A DNA stretch of 64,000 nucleotides from DAIQNV01 sp038748775. Its GTDB lineage: Bacteria; Planctomycetota; Phycisphaerae; Phycisphaerales; UBA1924. Below the pieces are notes generated by a model. The model had not been told where the DNA came from, searched no databases, and worked only from the letters and a program-made list of their open reading frames with translations. This document shows, one piece after another, positions 45,991 through 54,459 of this stretch. Position numbers and translations under genes: made by a program. Within the stretch, counting starts at the first letter, position 1, and the number at the start of each line of letters is the position of its first letter. The stretch covers positions 62,001 to 126,000 of the forward strand of contig JBCDIT010000008.1 of the NCBI GenBank assembly GCA_038748775.1, read 5' to 3'.

Positions 45991-46944
45991 ATGGGCCGTC
46001 CGGTACACCTTCTCGCGATCACTCTTGCAATCACGCTGCTGCCGCTCTCTCGCGCGGCCGAACCCAGCGATTCATCACCCGCAAATCCGCATTCGATCAC
46101 TTGGACGCCAACGCCTGATGAACTCGAAGCATACAGGGCTCTCCAAGCCGAACGTCGCGGATACGAACGCGATCTGAAACGATTGCGAGCGAAGTTCTTT
46201 AAACGGACACGCAGCGACGAAATGCGGGCCATCGGCATCCGCCGTCTCCGCGAGTACACCGACCCCGCTTCGTTCGAGTTGCTCACCTCGCTGTTCTTCG
46301 ACGAGGATGATGAAACCCGCGACGCGGTGCTGGACCACCTCGCGTCGCTCGACACGCCCGAAGCCGATGCCGCGATCGCGTGGGAGGCGGTGTACAACGA
46401 GAAAGCCGAACACCGCGCCGCATCGCTTGAAACGCTTGTCGAACTCAGCGACCTCCGGCCTACCCCGACGCTCGTCACCGACGTGTTCCGAAGCGGGCTC
46501 CGGGAACGGTCCGACGAGCCGGCCGAAGCCGCGGCTCACGCCGCCGCCTCGCTCAGGCTCTTCGAGCTCATCCCGCTGATGGCCTCGGCCCAGGTCGCCG
46601 GCGGGCGAGCCGGAGATCCCCAAGGTGACCTCGCGTGGATTTTCGTCGGTACCCAGCAGACGTTTGTCGCCGACGTCCAGCCGATCGTCAGCGATAACAC
46701 CGTCGCGTTCGACCCGCAGCTCGCGGTCGTGAGCGAAGGATCGATCCTGCGCGTCAGCGGTGCCTACGTCGCGATCTACCGCGTTGCCATCAACCGTTCA
46801 CTCATCGGCATGACCTCTGAAGCATGGGGGCAGTCGACCGCCTCGATGGGCTACGACACCGACGCGTGGCACGCGTGGTACGAGGACGAGTTCAAGCCCT
46901 TCCTCGCGGCCAAAGCCGCCATCGAACCACCGGCTCAACCGTAA
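45991..46944 (+). CDS. Exported HEAT-like helical protein
   Basis: 317 residues. The signal peptide is MGRPVHLLAITLAITLLPLS, then RAAEP. The middle (residues 60-190) has repeated helices with DxDDETRDAVLDHLASLD, suggestive of HEAT-like repeats. The C-terminal part is beta-rich (GTQQTFVADVQPIVSDNTVA near 225). ATG 45991 is chosen for the signal peptide; a TATTCT box six bases upstream could be a -10 giving a leaderless mRNA. Its 3' end overlaps the convergent gene by ten bases. Confidence 0.7.
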   Translation: MGRPVHLLAITLAITLLPLSRAAEPSDSSPANPHSITWTPTPDELEAYRALQAERRGYERDLKRLRAKFFKRTRSDEMRAIGIRRLREYTDPASFELLTSLFFDEDDETRDAVLDHLASLDTPEADAAIAWEAVYNEKAEHRAASLETLVELSDLRPTPTLVTDVFRSGLRERSDEPAEAAAHAAASLRLFELIPLMASAQVAGGRAGDPQGDLAWIFVGTQQTFVADVQPIVSDNTVAFDPQLAVVSEGSILRVSGAYVAIYRVAINRSLIGMTSEAWGQSTASMGYDTDAWHAWYEDEFKPFLAAKAAIEPPAQP

Positions 46945-47912
46945 GGCCAGATCTCGAGTCCGTGGGGGGTGTTCCGCACGTCGCGTGTGAGCCTCACCTG
47001 AGCCAGCACCTCCTGTGACATCAGCTTGTACGCCGTCACGGTGCTCGGTGACGCCCCGCCGATCACGATGCCCTGCTCGGTCGCGATCAGCCCTCGTCCG
47101 AAGCCGGACCTTGCAAAGTCCTTGGGCAGATCGGTGTTGTCGAGTTCCGCTGGGTCGGGCGTCGGGATCGCCAGACTCACCCGGGGCTTTCCATTCTTGT
47201 CGGCGAACACGATCGCGTGGCCCTCGGTCGCGTTGTAGATCACGCCCTCGAGGTAAGGCCTCGCGTTGTGGGTCCACCGGGGTGTCGGCGCGAGAGGCAG
47301 AAGCCGGCCGACGGGTTCTGAGCTTCCCGAGTGCATGATCGCCTCCATCCGCACCCCACCAAGGAAAGTCTTGCCTTTATGACGCCAGACGCTGTTGACA
47401 TGATGCACGTCTCGCGGCGGGACCGGGGCCTGGCCGTTCGGGTCGAAACGCACGCCCCCCATCGCGCGCACAACCTGGACACGCCCCCTCTTGTCCTTGA
47501 CCTGCATGTCGCCTTCGCGGACGTGATAGCCATCAACGAACGCACCCTTCGCGAGGTCGAGCACGAGGATCGAGTTGAACTTCGTCGACGTCACGTACAG
47601 GCGATCACCCTCGATCGCGATCTCGTGCGCATGGGACAGATACGAGTTCGCGTACGACGCAACGACCTTGAACTGCTGGTCAAAGACAAAGATCTCGTTG
47701 CTGGCCGCGATCACGACGTGGTCGTTGTGAAACGCGATACCCCTGAGCCCACGGTCACCACCCCGACCCGACCAATCGATCGTGTCGTCGTTCCAATCGA
47801 GGACTTGGGTAGCCTCGCCCGATTCGAGATCGACAAGGTGTACCCCGCCGTGAGAATCGCCCTGGTGGGCCGAACGAATGACGTCGGTGACGAGGACTTT
47901 GGGTAGAGACAT
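46935..47912 (-). CDS. Beta-propeller-like protein of unknown function
   Basis: About 325 residues. Regularly spaced strands and repeats such as GIAFHNDHVVIAASNEIFVF, then HAHEIAIEGDRLYVTSTKFN and SILVLDL suggest a WD40/NHL-type beta-propeller. The segment GEVRFDPN-like MGGVRFDPNGQAPVPPRDVH is Asp/His-rich and may bind metal. No signal peptide. ATG 47912 is chosen. Function unknown. Confidence 0.7.
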   Translation of the reverse strand: MSLPKVLVTDVIRSAHQGDSHGGVHLVDLESGEATQVLDWNDDTIDWSGRGGDRGLRGIAFHNDHVVIAASNEIFVFDQQFKVVASYANSYLSHAHEIAIEGDRLYVTSTKFNSILVLDLAKGAFVDGYHVREGDMQVKDKRGRVQVVRAMGGVRFDPNGQAPVPPRDVHHVNSVWRHKGKTFLGGVRMEAIMHSGSSEPVGRLLPLAPTPRWTHNARPYLEGVIYNATEGHAIVFADKNGKPRVSLAIPTPDPAELDNTDLPKDFARSGFGRGLIATEQGIVIGGASPSTVTAYKLMSQEVLAQVRLTRDVRNTPHGLEIWPYG

Positions 47913-47950
47913 GGGAGCAGGATAGAAAGGGAAGGAAGAAAAGAGGGGAC

Positions 47951-47972
47951 CGGCGATCGGCGATCGGCGATC
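47951..47972. repeat. Short tandem repeat, GATCGGC units
   Basis: Three near-perfect copies of a seven-base unit (GATCGGC/CGGCGAT) upstream of acpS on the same gap. Probably a replication-slippage product; no function evident. Confidence 0.5.
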
Positions 47973-48024
47973 AGCCATCGGGTGAACGCTTCTCGTCACC
48001 AATCTCGGTCTCACGACAGGAGGG

Positions 48025-48408
48025 TCAGGATCCCAAGGCGATCGCCGACGCCTGAGCAAGCTCAGCGGTGTGCGTCAGGCTCAGACGCCAGTCGGTAATG
48101 CCCCGTTCCGCCGCGATCTCAGCCGCGCGTCCTTCGAGTTTCACGCCCGGCTCGCCCGAGGGCGCCCTGGTCACTTCGACGTCGGTCCACGCGACGCCCT
48201 GCGACCACCCGCACCCGAGGGCCTTGAGCACCGCTTCCTTGGCCGCGAAGCGGGCCGCGAGGTGCTGATGCTCGCCCTTCTTGCCTTCGCAATACGACAG
48301 CTCACCGAGCGTAAAGAGCCGCGCCTTCGCCCGCTCGGGGTGGTCCTTGAGCAAGCGGGCCACCCTGGTGATCTCGACGAGATCGATGCCGTGAGCGACG
48401 ACGTTCAC
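48025..48408 (-). CDS. acpS: Holo-[acyl-carrier-protein] synthase
   Basis: 127 residues. AcpS transfers 4'-phosphopantetheine to acyl carrier protein. GIDLVEITRVARLL near 7 carries the catalytic Asp, and HLAARFAAKEAVLKALG near 50 the second acidic site; the end LSLTHTAELAQASAIA is the conserved SxSH-type region. GTG 48408 overlaps the FmdB-like gene as GTGA. Confidence 0.95.
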   Translation of the reverse strand: MNVVAHGIDLVEITRVARLLKDHPERAKARLFTLGELSYCEGKKGEHQHLAARFAAKEAVLKALGCGWSQGVAWTDVEVTRAPSGEPGVKLEGRAAEIAAERGITDWRLSLTHTAELAQASAIALGS

Positions 48409-48767
48409 TTCGAACTCGACGCCTTGGGCTTCGCGTCTTTCTTGGCAGGCTTGGAGTCGGACTTCTTGTCCGTCTTGCTGTCGGTCTTCTTCTCGGGCTT
48501 GGAGTCCGACTTTGAGTCGCTCTTCGACTCAGCCTTGGCTTCCTGGGCCTTCTTGTCCGCTTCGGCGCCCTTCTTGTAGCTCTCCGAGCGGTAGTCGGTC
48601 TCGTAGAAGCCCCCGCCCTTGAAGATCACGGCGCCGCCTCCCGAGATCAGGCGCTCGAGCTTGAGCTTCCCGCACTCGGGGCACTTCCGAAGAGGCTTGG
48701 CCGTGATGCTCTGGAAGGTCTCCAACTCATGCGAGCAGGCGCCGCAACGGTACTCATACGTCGGCAT
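48405..48767 (-). CDS. FmdB-type zinc-ribbon protein with Lys/Ser tail
   Basis: 120 residues. The N-terminal 60 match the FmdB/YfcD zinc ribbon (MPTYEYRCGACSHELETFQS, then CPECGK), with the usual KLERLISGGGAVIFKGGGFY. The rest is a low-complexity tail of Lys, Ser, Asp and Glu. Function unknown, often near chaperone or tRNA genes. It overlaps grpE by 14 bases and acpS by GTGA. Confidence 0.85.
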   Translation of the reverse strand: MPTYEYRCGACSHELETFQSITAKPLRKCPECGKLKLERLISGGGAVIFKGGGFYETDYRSESYKKGAEADKKAQEAKAESKSDSKSDSKPEKKTDSKTDKKSDSKPAKKDAKPKASSSK

Positions 48768-49458
48768 CCGTCGCCCCCTCTTCGCGAGCTTCGTCTTCGA
48801 CAGCGTCTGCCTCCGCGGCGACAGCAGCAGCCGCGAGCGCGATCTTGGCGGGGCGGATCACCCGCTCGCCCATCGCGTACCCGCACTGGAGCGTCCGCGC
48901 GACGCTCCCCGGTTCCACGGCATCGGTCGGCTCGTGCATCACCGCCTCGTGCCGCCCCGGCTCGAACTCGTCGCCGGCGTTGGGCTCGACCGCCTGCACG
49001 CCGTGCTGGCCGAGTTGACGGAGGATCTCGCCCTTGATCGCCTTGACGCCATCGAAGACCTGGGCCGCCGTGACGGTCTCCGGGTCTTGGTTGAGCGCGA
49101 GGTCGAACGTGTCGAGCGACATGAGCAGAGATCCCACGACGCCGCGGATCGCCTGTTCCCGGGCCTCGGTCGCCTGGATCCTCGCACGGCGTTGGAAGTT
49201 CTGAAGGTCGGCGGCGGTCCGCTTCAGGGCCTCGACCGTCTCGTCGCGCTGACCGGCGATGACCACGAGCGCCTCGACGATGTCGTCGGCGCCCGCGGGC
49301 ACTTCGAGCTCACCCGCCTTGGCGAGCAACGCGAGGTCATCGGCCTGTTCGAGCGTCAACGCGCCCTCTCCGGGTTCGCCCTCCGGCTGGCCCTCTGGCT
49401 GACCCTCTGGCTGACCCTCATAGGCCGCTTCGGTCTGGGGGTTCTCGACTTCACTCAT
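48754..49458 (-). CDS. grpE: GrpE, nucleotide exchange factor for DnaK
   Basis: 234 residues. The helical neck (GQRDETVEALKRTAADLQNF, then QRRARIQATEAREQAIRGVV) and the beta domain end (CGYAMGERVIRPAKIALA) are typical. The N-terminus has tandem EGQP repeats (three, near residues 14-27). It follows dnaJ by 14 bases. dnaK itself is not in the window. Confidence 0.94.
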   Translation of the reverse strand: MSEVENPQTEAAYEGQPEGQPEGQPEGEPGEGALTLEQADDLALLAKAGELEVPAGADDIVEALVVIAGQRDETVEALKRTAADLQNFQRRARIQATEAREQAIRGVVGSLLMSLDTFDLALNQDPETVTAAQVFDGVKAIKGEILRQLGQHGVQAVEPNAGDEFEPGRHEAVMHEPTDAVEPGSVARTLQCGYAMGERVIRPAKIALAAAAVAAEADAVEDEAREEGATDADV

Positions 49459-49472
49459 GCTTCATCCCCCTC

Positions 49473-50627
49473 TTAGCCACCGAATCGTTCGGTGATCTTC
49501 TTCCAGAATCCGTGGCTCTCGGGAAGCACGGCCTGATCTTCGGTTTCCGCAAACTCCCGGAGCAGCTCTTCTTGCTTCTTGGTGAGCTTCTTCGGGATCT
49601 CGATCTTCGTCACGACAACCAGATCGCCCCTCTGCGTCGACCGCAGGTTGGGCAGGCCCTGGCCGTGGATCTTGAACATAGCCCCGTGCTGGGTCCCCTT
49701 GGGGATCGTCAGGGCGTGCCTGTCGGTGAGCGTCGGAACCTCGACCTCGGCGCCCAGCGACGCCTGGGTGAAGCCGATGGGCATCTCCATCAGCAGGTGG
49801 TCGCCCTCGCGAACGAACAGGTCATGGTCGACGACGCGGATCAGAACGTGCAGGTCGCCCCGCATGCCCTCGCCCGACGGGCTCGCCTCGCGGGGTGGCG
49901 GCTCGCCCTCGCCCTGCACCCGCACCGCTTGCCCGCTCTGGACACCCGGGGGAATCTTGACCGTGAGCGTCCGCTTCGTCGGCACGCGTCCCTTGCCGGC
50001 GCACTTCGGGCACTTCTCTTTGATGATCACGCCGGCGCCCTGACACGTCGGGCACGTCGTGACCATGCGGAACATCCCGCCCAGCCCCTGCTGCTGCACC
50101 TTGCCTTGCCCGCCGCACGTCGTACAGGTGACCGGCTTGGTCCCAGGCTTCGCCCCGGTGCCCGAGCACATGTCGCACACGTCGAGCCGCGTGAATTCAA
50201 CGTCGCGCTCGCAGCCCGCCAAGACGTCGTTGAGCGAGATCTCGACCTCGGTCTCCAGGTCGTACCCCCTCGCGACACGCGGCCCCCGCCGGCCACCACC
50301 GCCGCCGAAGCCCCCACCACCACCGAAGATGTCGTTGAACATCGAGAAAATGTCGTCGACGTTCATCCGGCTGAAGTCGTGGGCCGCGGCTCCGCGACCA
50401 CGCAGCCCCTCGTGCCCGTACTGGTCGTAGACCTGCTTCTTCTGGGCGTCCGAGAGGACTTCGTACGCCTCGGCGGCTTCCTTGAACTTCGCCTCCGCTT
50501 CGGCATCACCCGGGTTGCGGTCCGGGTGGTACTTCATCGCGAGACGGCGATACGCGCGTTTGATGTCGTCCGCGTCTGCGGATTTGTCAACGCCGAGGAC
50601 TTCGTAGTAGTCACGGGTGGTGGGCAT
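49473..50627 (-). CDS. dnaJ: Chaperone DnaJ
   Basis: 384 residues. The J domain has HPD at 34-36, then a Gly/Phe-rich linker, four zinc motifs (CDMCSGTG, CTTCGGQG, CPTCQGAG, CPKCAGKG) and the two beta domains of type I DnaJ. It stimulates DnaK. Its ATG overlaps the stop of the preceding unknown gene as TGATG. A broken copy of its first 30 codons lies 600 bases upstream. Confidence 0.97.
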   Translation of the reverse strand: MPTTRDYYEVLGVDKSADADDIKRAYRRLAMKYHPDRNPGDAEAEAKFKEAAEAYEVLSDAQKKQVYDQYGHEGLRGRGAAAHDFSRMNVDDIFSMFNDIFGGGGGFGGGGGRRGPRVARGYDLETEVEISLNDVLAGCERDVEFTRLDVCDMCSGTGAKPGTKPVTCTTCGGQGKVQQQGLGGMFRMVTTCPTCQGAGVIIKEKCPKCAGKGRVPTKRTLTVKIPPGVQSGQAVRVQGEGEPPPREASPSGEGMRGDLHVLIRVVDHDLFVREGDHLLMEMPIGFTQASLGAEVEVPTLTDRHALTIPKGTQHGAMFKIHGQGLPNLRSTQRGDLVVVTKIEIPKKLTKKQEELLREFAETEDQAVLPESHGFWKKITERFGG

Positions 50628-51238
50628 CAGCTGTCGTTTCCGATCGCATAGCGGGCCAGGGATTCACGTTCCTGCAAGCTGAGACGCAGGTTCCCGGTCT
50701 CCGCAACCTCACGAAGCCTACGAGAGGTGGTCAGATAGTCGAGAAACTTCTCGCGCAGCTCAGCCGTCTCGAACGGAGCCGCGATCGGCGGCTCCTCAGG
50801 GGGGAGCCCGGCATCGCCGACCGATACCCGAGCGAGTGTGTAGCGCAGCGTGAAGTAAGTGCTCCTCGCCTGGTCGATGAGCTCCTCGCGTGGCTGCGGT
50901 TCGGACTCGTAGAACGGGGTTGCGTCTACGAGCTCGAGCACCGCGTGCTGGATGCAGGACGCTACCGCGAGTTCCCGGTCGCTGCCACCGACACTAAACG
51001 CCAGCTGCTTCGTTCCGCCCAGACCGTTCGGCCCCGTCGCCCCCTCCGACTCTTCAGGGAAGTACGTCTCGACCCCCGACCGCTCGCCCATGAGCATCGC
51101 CGGCACGAACCCCTCGTACTCGCCCCATCCATCGGGATCGATCACGAGGTCATACCCGAGCTCGCGGAGCTTCGCGTTGATCGCGACGATGCCCGGAGCA
51201 TCGGCTTCGCCGAAGTTGATGCCGAACCACTGCGACAT
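50627..51238 (-). CDS. Protein of unknown function
   Basis: 203 residues, soluble and acidic. It starts MSQWFGINFGEADAPGIVAI. The middle carries WGEYEGFVPAMLMGERSGVE and a helical C-terminus with LRLSLQERES. No family is recognised. ATG 51238 is chosen with GGAG upstream. It stops at the TGATG overlap with dnaJ. It sits directly after the truncated dnaJ copy. Confidence 0.65.
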   Translation of the reverse strand: MSQWFGINFGEADAPGIVAINAKLRELGYDLVIDPDGWGEYEGFVPAMLMGERSGVETYFPEESEGATGPNGLGGTKQLAFSVGGSDRELAVASCIQHAVLELVDATPFYESEPQPREELIDQARSTYFTLRYTLARVSVGDAGLPPEEPPIAAPFETAELREKFLDYLTTSRRLREVAETGNLRLSLQERESLARYAIGNDS

Positions 51239-51240
51239 AC

Positions 51241-51363
51241 CTAGCTCCCACTTCGTCCGCACAGGTGCCTCATCGCAAGGCGGCAAGAGGCACGCTTGAC
51301 CTCCTCCGGGTCAGCGGATCTATCGAGGCTGAAGACCTCGTAATCGTCGCGGGTGGTGGGCAT
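51241..51363 (-). pseudogene. Truncated copy of the dnaJ 5' end
   Basis: An open frame of 40 codons (ATG 51363 to TAG) whose first 31 residues match the start of DnaJ at about 20 positions: MPTTRDDYEVFSLDRSAD against MPTTRDYYEVLGVDKSAD, then a shared KRAxxRLAM. The HPD motif is lost. It begins 6 bases after one unknown gene stops and ends 2 bases before the next one starts, so it is still read as a tiny ORF. It looks like a partial dnaJ duplication left behind by an insertion. Confidence 0.75.
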
Positions 51364-51369
51364 AAGTCC

Positions 51370-51789
51370 TCAGTCCGACGGACCCTCAGAATATCTCGGG
51401 TCCAGTCCGTTGAATAGGTCGTGAACAAACGTGTAAACCGGCCGAGCCTCATTGTGGTCGTACACGCACAGGCTCAGGTTCCCTTCAAAGGGAGATGCCC
51501 CATCAAACACCACAAAGAGACGAAAGAGCGTCGCCTTCGCTGTTTCGCGAACACACTTCTCGAGCTTGTCGACGAACGCAGGATCCTCGATCAGCGGAGA
51601 CCCCTTGAGTATCTCCTTGAGCTGAACCATCTCATCAGCCTGAGGAATCGTGTACTTTCCGCCAGTAAACGGGTTGTCTACGACGCGCGGAGGAGCCCCG
51701 CGAAACAACTCATCGAATCCTTGCATTGCAACATCAATGCAGCGATATCCAGCCAGTGCGATGTTCGTGCAAATCTCGTTGTCAGTCAT
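51370..51789 (-). CDS. Small protein of unknown function
   Basis: 139 residues. It begins MTDNEICTNIALAGYRCIDV; the end FEGNLSLCVYDHNEARPVY is beta-rich. No signal peptide or recognised family. ATG 51789 is chosen; an in-frame extension upstream would run into the terminator after groEL1. It is followed by the truncated dnaJ copy. The pair of small unknown proteins recalls toxin/immunity-type or similar accessory genes, but there is no direct evidence. Confidence 0.6.
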   Translation of the reverse strand: MTDNEICTNIALAGYRCIDVAMQGFDELFRGAPPRVVDNPFTGGKYTIPQADEMVQLKEILKGSPLIEDPAFVDKLEKCVRETAKATLFRLFVVFDGASPFEGNLSLCVYDHNEARPVYTFVHDLFNGLDPRYSEGPSD

Positions 51790-51865
51790 AGCACTCTTCT
51801 CGCCACCTGGGTCGGCCGTCCGTTCGATGGAAAGGACTCCTTCGACGACGTTGCACTTCATGAAT

Positions 51866-51895
51866 CGAGCCCCGACGGTCTCCCGACGGGGCTCG
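51866..51895 (-). terminator. Terminator after groEL1
   Basis: A strong hairpin, CGAGCCCCGACGG facing CCGACGGGGCTCG, with one mismatch and a short loop, 83-112 bases after the groEL1 stop. Its position ends the groEL1 transcript before the unknown genes, which then need their own promoter. Confidence 0.6.
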
Positions 51896-51977
51896 GTTGA
51901 TCTCAAGCATCCCCTCCGGCCCGCCCCATCCCTCAGACGGGCCGAGCCATCTTCCTCGCAATCGCGAGGAAAGAGGG

Positions 51978-53603
<1,626 letters not shown>

Positions 53604-53606
53604 GGG

Positions 53607-53623
53607 AAACTCCTTCGGAGTTT
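53607..53623 (-). promoter_or_regulatory. Hairpin covering the groEL1 ribosome-binding site (possible RNA thermometer)
   Basis: In the mRNA, AAACUCC pairs perfectly with GGAGUUU (7 bp) around a GAA loop, and the Shine-Dalgarno GGAG is in the 3' arm, six bases before AUG. At low temperature it could hide the ribosome-binding site and open on heating. Function is inferred from the fold and from the gene being a chaperonin. Confidence 0.5.
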
Positions 53624-54076
53624 GGGCACCGGGCACCGGGGTCCGGGCACCGGGGCGTTAGCTTTCGATGCTTCTGATCAAGCCGGCGAGGACTCTCCCC
53701 GCCTCGGCCAGCTTGCCTCGTGCGTCACAATGCGCGGCTTCGTCGATGTACCCGAGCCGTGCCGCGACGACGAGCTGGGTCTCCACTTCGTACAACGATC
53801 CGCGTGCGAAGCGGAGAAATCGGGCGTAGTCCTGGCGGCTGCCCCGCCCGAAGCCCTCTGCGATGTTGCTGGGAACCGAAGCCGCCGCTCGGCGGACCTG
53901 CTGCGTGAGGCCGAACCGCTCGTCCACAGGAAAACGATCCGATGCCCGATAGACGATGACAACGCACTCGATCGCGAGTTGCCAAGCCTCCAAGTCCTCG
54001 TACGAGCGAATCGGTCCACGCTTCACGGTCTCCGACCTCTGCACCGATGCCCGGTGCCCGGCTCCCGATGCCCCGG
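53624..54076. repeat. Inverted repeats flanking the four-helix-bundle gene
   Basis: Left arm 53624-53657, built of GGGCACCGGGCACCGGGG-type units; right arm 54045-54076, whose complement reads the same kind of units (GCCGGGCACCGGGCATCG). They face each other around the gene at 53658-54026, so the transcript can fold with the gene in the loop. The match is imperfect. Confidence 0.65.
53658..54026 (-). CDS. Four-helix-bundle protein, S23 / 23S intervening-sequence family
   Basis: 122 residues. The family pattern is clear: SYEDLEAWQLAIECVVIVYR, FGLTQQVRRAAASVPSNIAE, GFGRGSRQDYARFLRFARGS. Such proteins are often encoded inside intervening sequences of 23S rRNA genes, or lie alone in the chromosome, and their role is unclear. 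Here it sits between groES and groEL1, flanked by inverted repeats. GTG 54026 is chosen, preceding KRGPIRSYEDLE. Confidence 0.88.
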   Translation of the reverse strand: MKRGPIRSYEDLEAWQLAIECVVIVYRASDRFPVDERFGLTQQVRRAAASVPSNIAEGFGRGSRQDYARFLRFARGSLYEVETQLVVAARLGYIDEAAHCDARGKLAEAGRVLAGLIRSIES

Positions 54077-54078
54077 CT

Positions 54079-54369
54079 TTAGCCGCCAACAACGCCGAGA
54101 AGCTCGGTCTCACGCAGGATCAGGTGCTTATCGCCTTTGATCTCAACTTCCGAGCCGGCGTACTTGCCGTAGACGACCTTGTCGCCGACGCCGACGCTCA
54201 GCGTCGCACGCTTGCCGTTGTCGAGCAGCTTGCCCGGTCCGGCGGCGACGACCTCACCCTGGATCGGACGCTCCTTGCTCGACTCGGGCAGGTACAGGCC
54301 CGACTCGGTGCGGGCTTCGGCTTCGATCGGCTTGACGAGGACGCGGTCTTCGAGAGGCTTGACGGCCAT
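54079..54369 (-). CDS. groES: Co-chaperonin GroES
   Basis: 96 residues, complete. KPLEDRVLVKPIEAEARTES, then GLYLPES.. and the mobile loop region, GEVVAAGPGK, VGDKVVYGKYAGSEVEIKG. It caps GroEL. A Shine-Dalgarno CGGAG precedes the ATG. It lies 90 bases after groEL2 and in front of the four-helix-bundle gene. Confidence 0.97.
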   Translation of the reverse strand: MAVKPLEDRVLVKPIEAEARTESGLYLPESSKERPIQGEVVAAGPGKLLDNGKRATLSVGVGDKVVYGKYAGSEVEIKGDKHLILRETELLGVVGG

Positions 54370-54459
54370 TGATTGAATCTCCGTTCGCGCGGCGAGGCCG
54401 CGGTTGAGTCGTTCGTGTGCTTGAAAACGCGGGATTGACGCGGGGCGAGTCGACGGTAC

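Noticed and set aside
53624..53657. CRISPR-like short repeats
   Set aside because: Two GC-rich units in tandem with no spacer structure, and no cas genes in the window.
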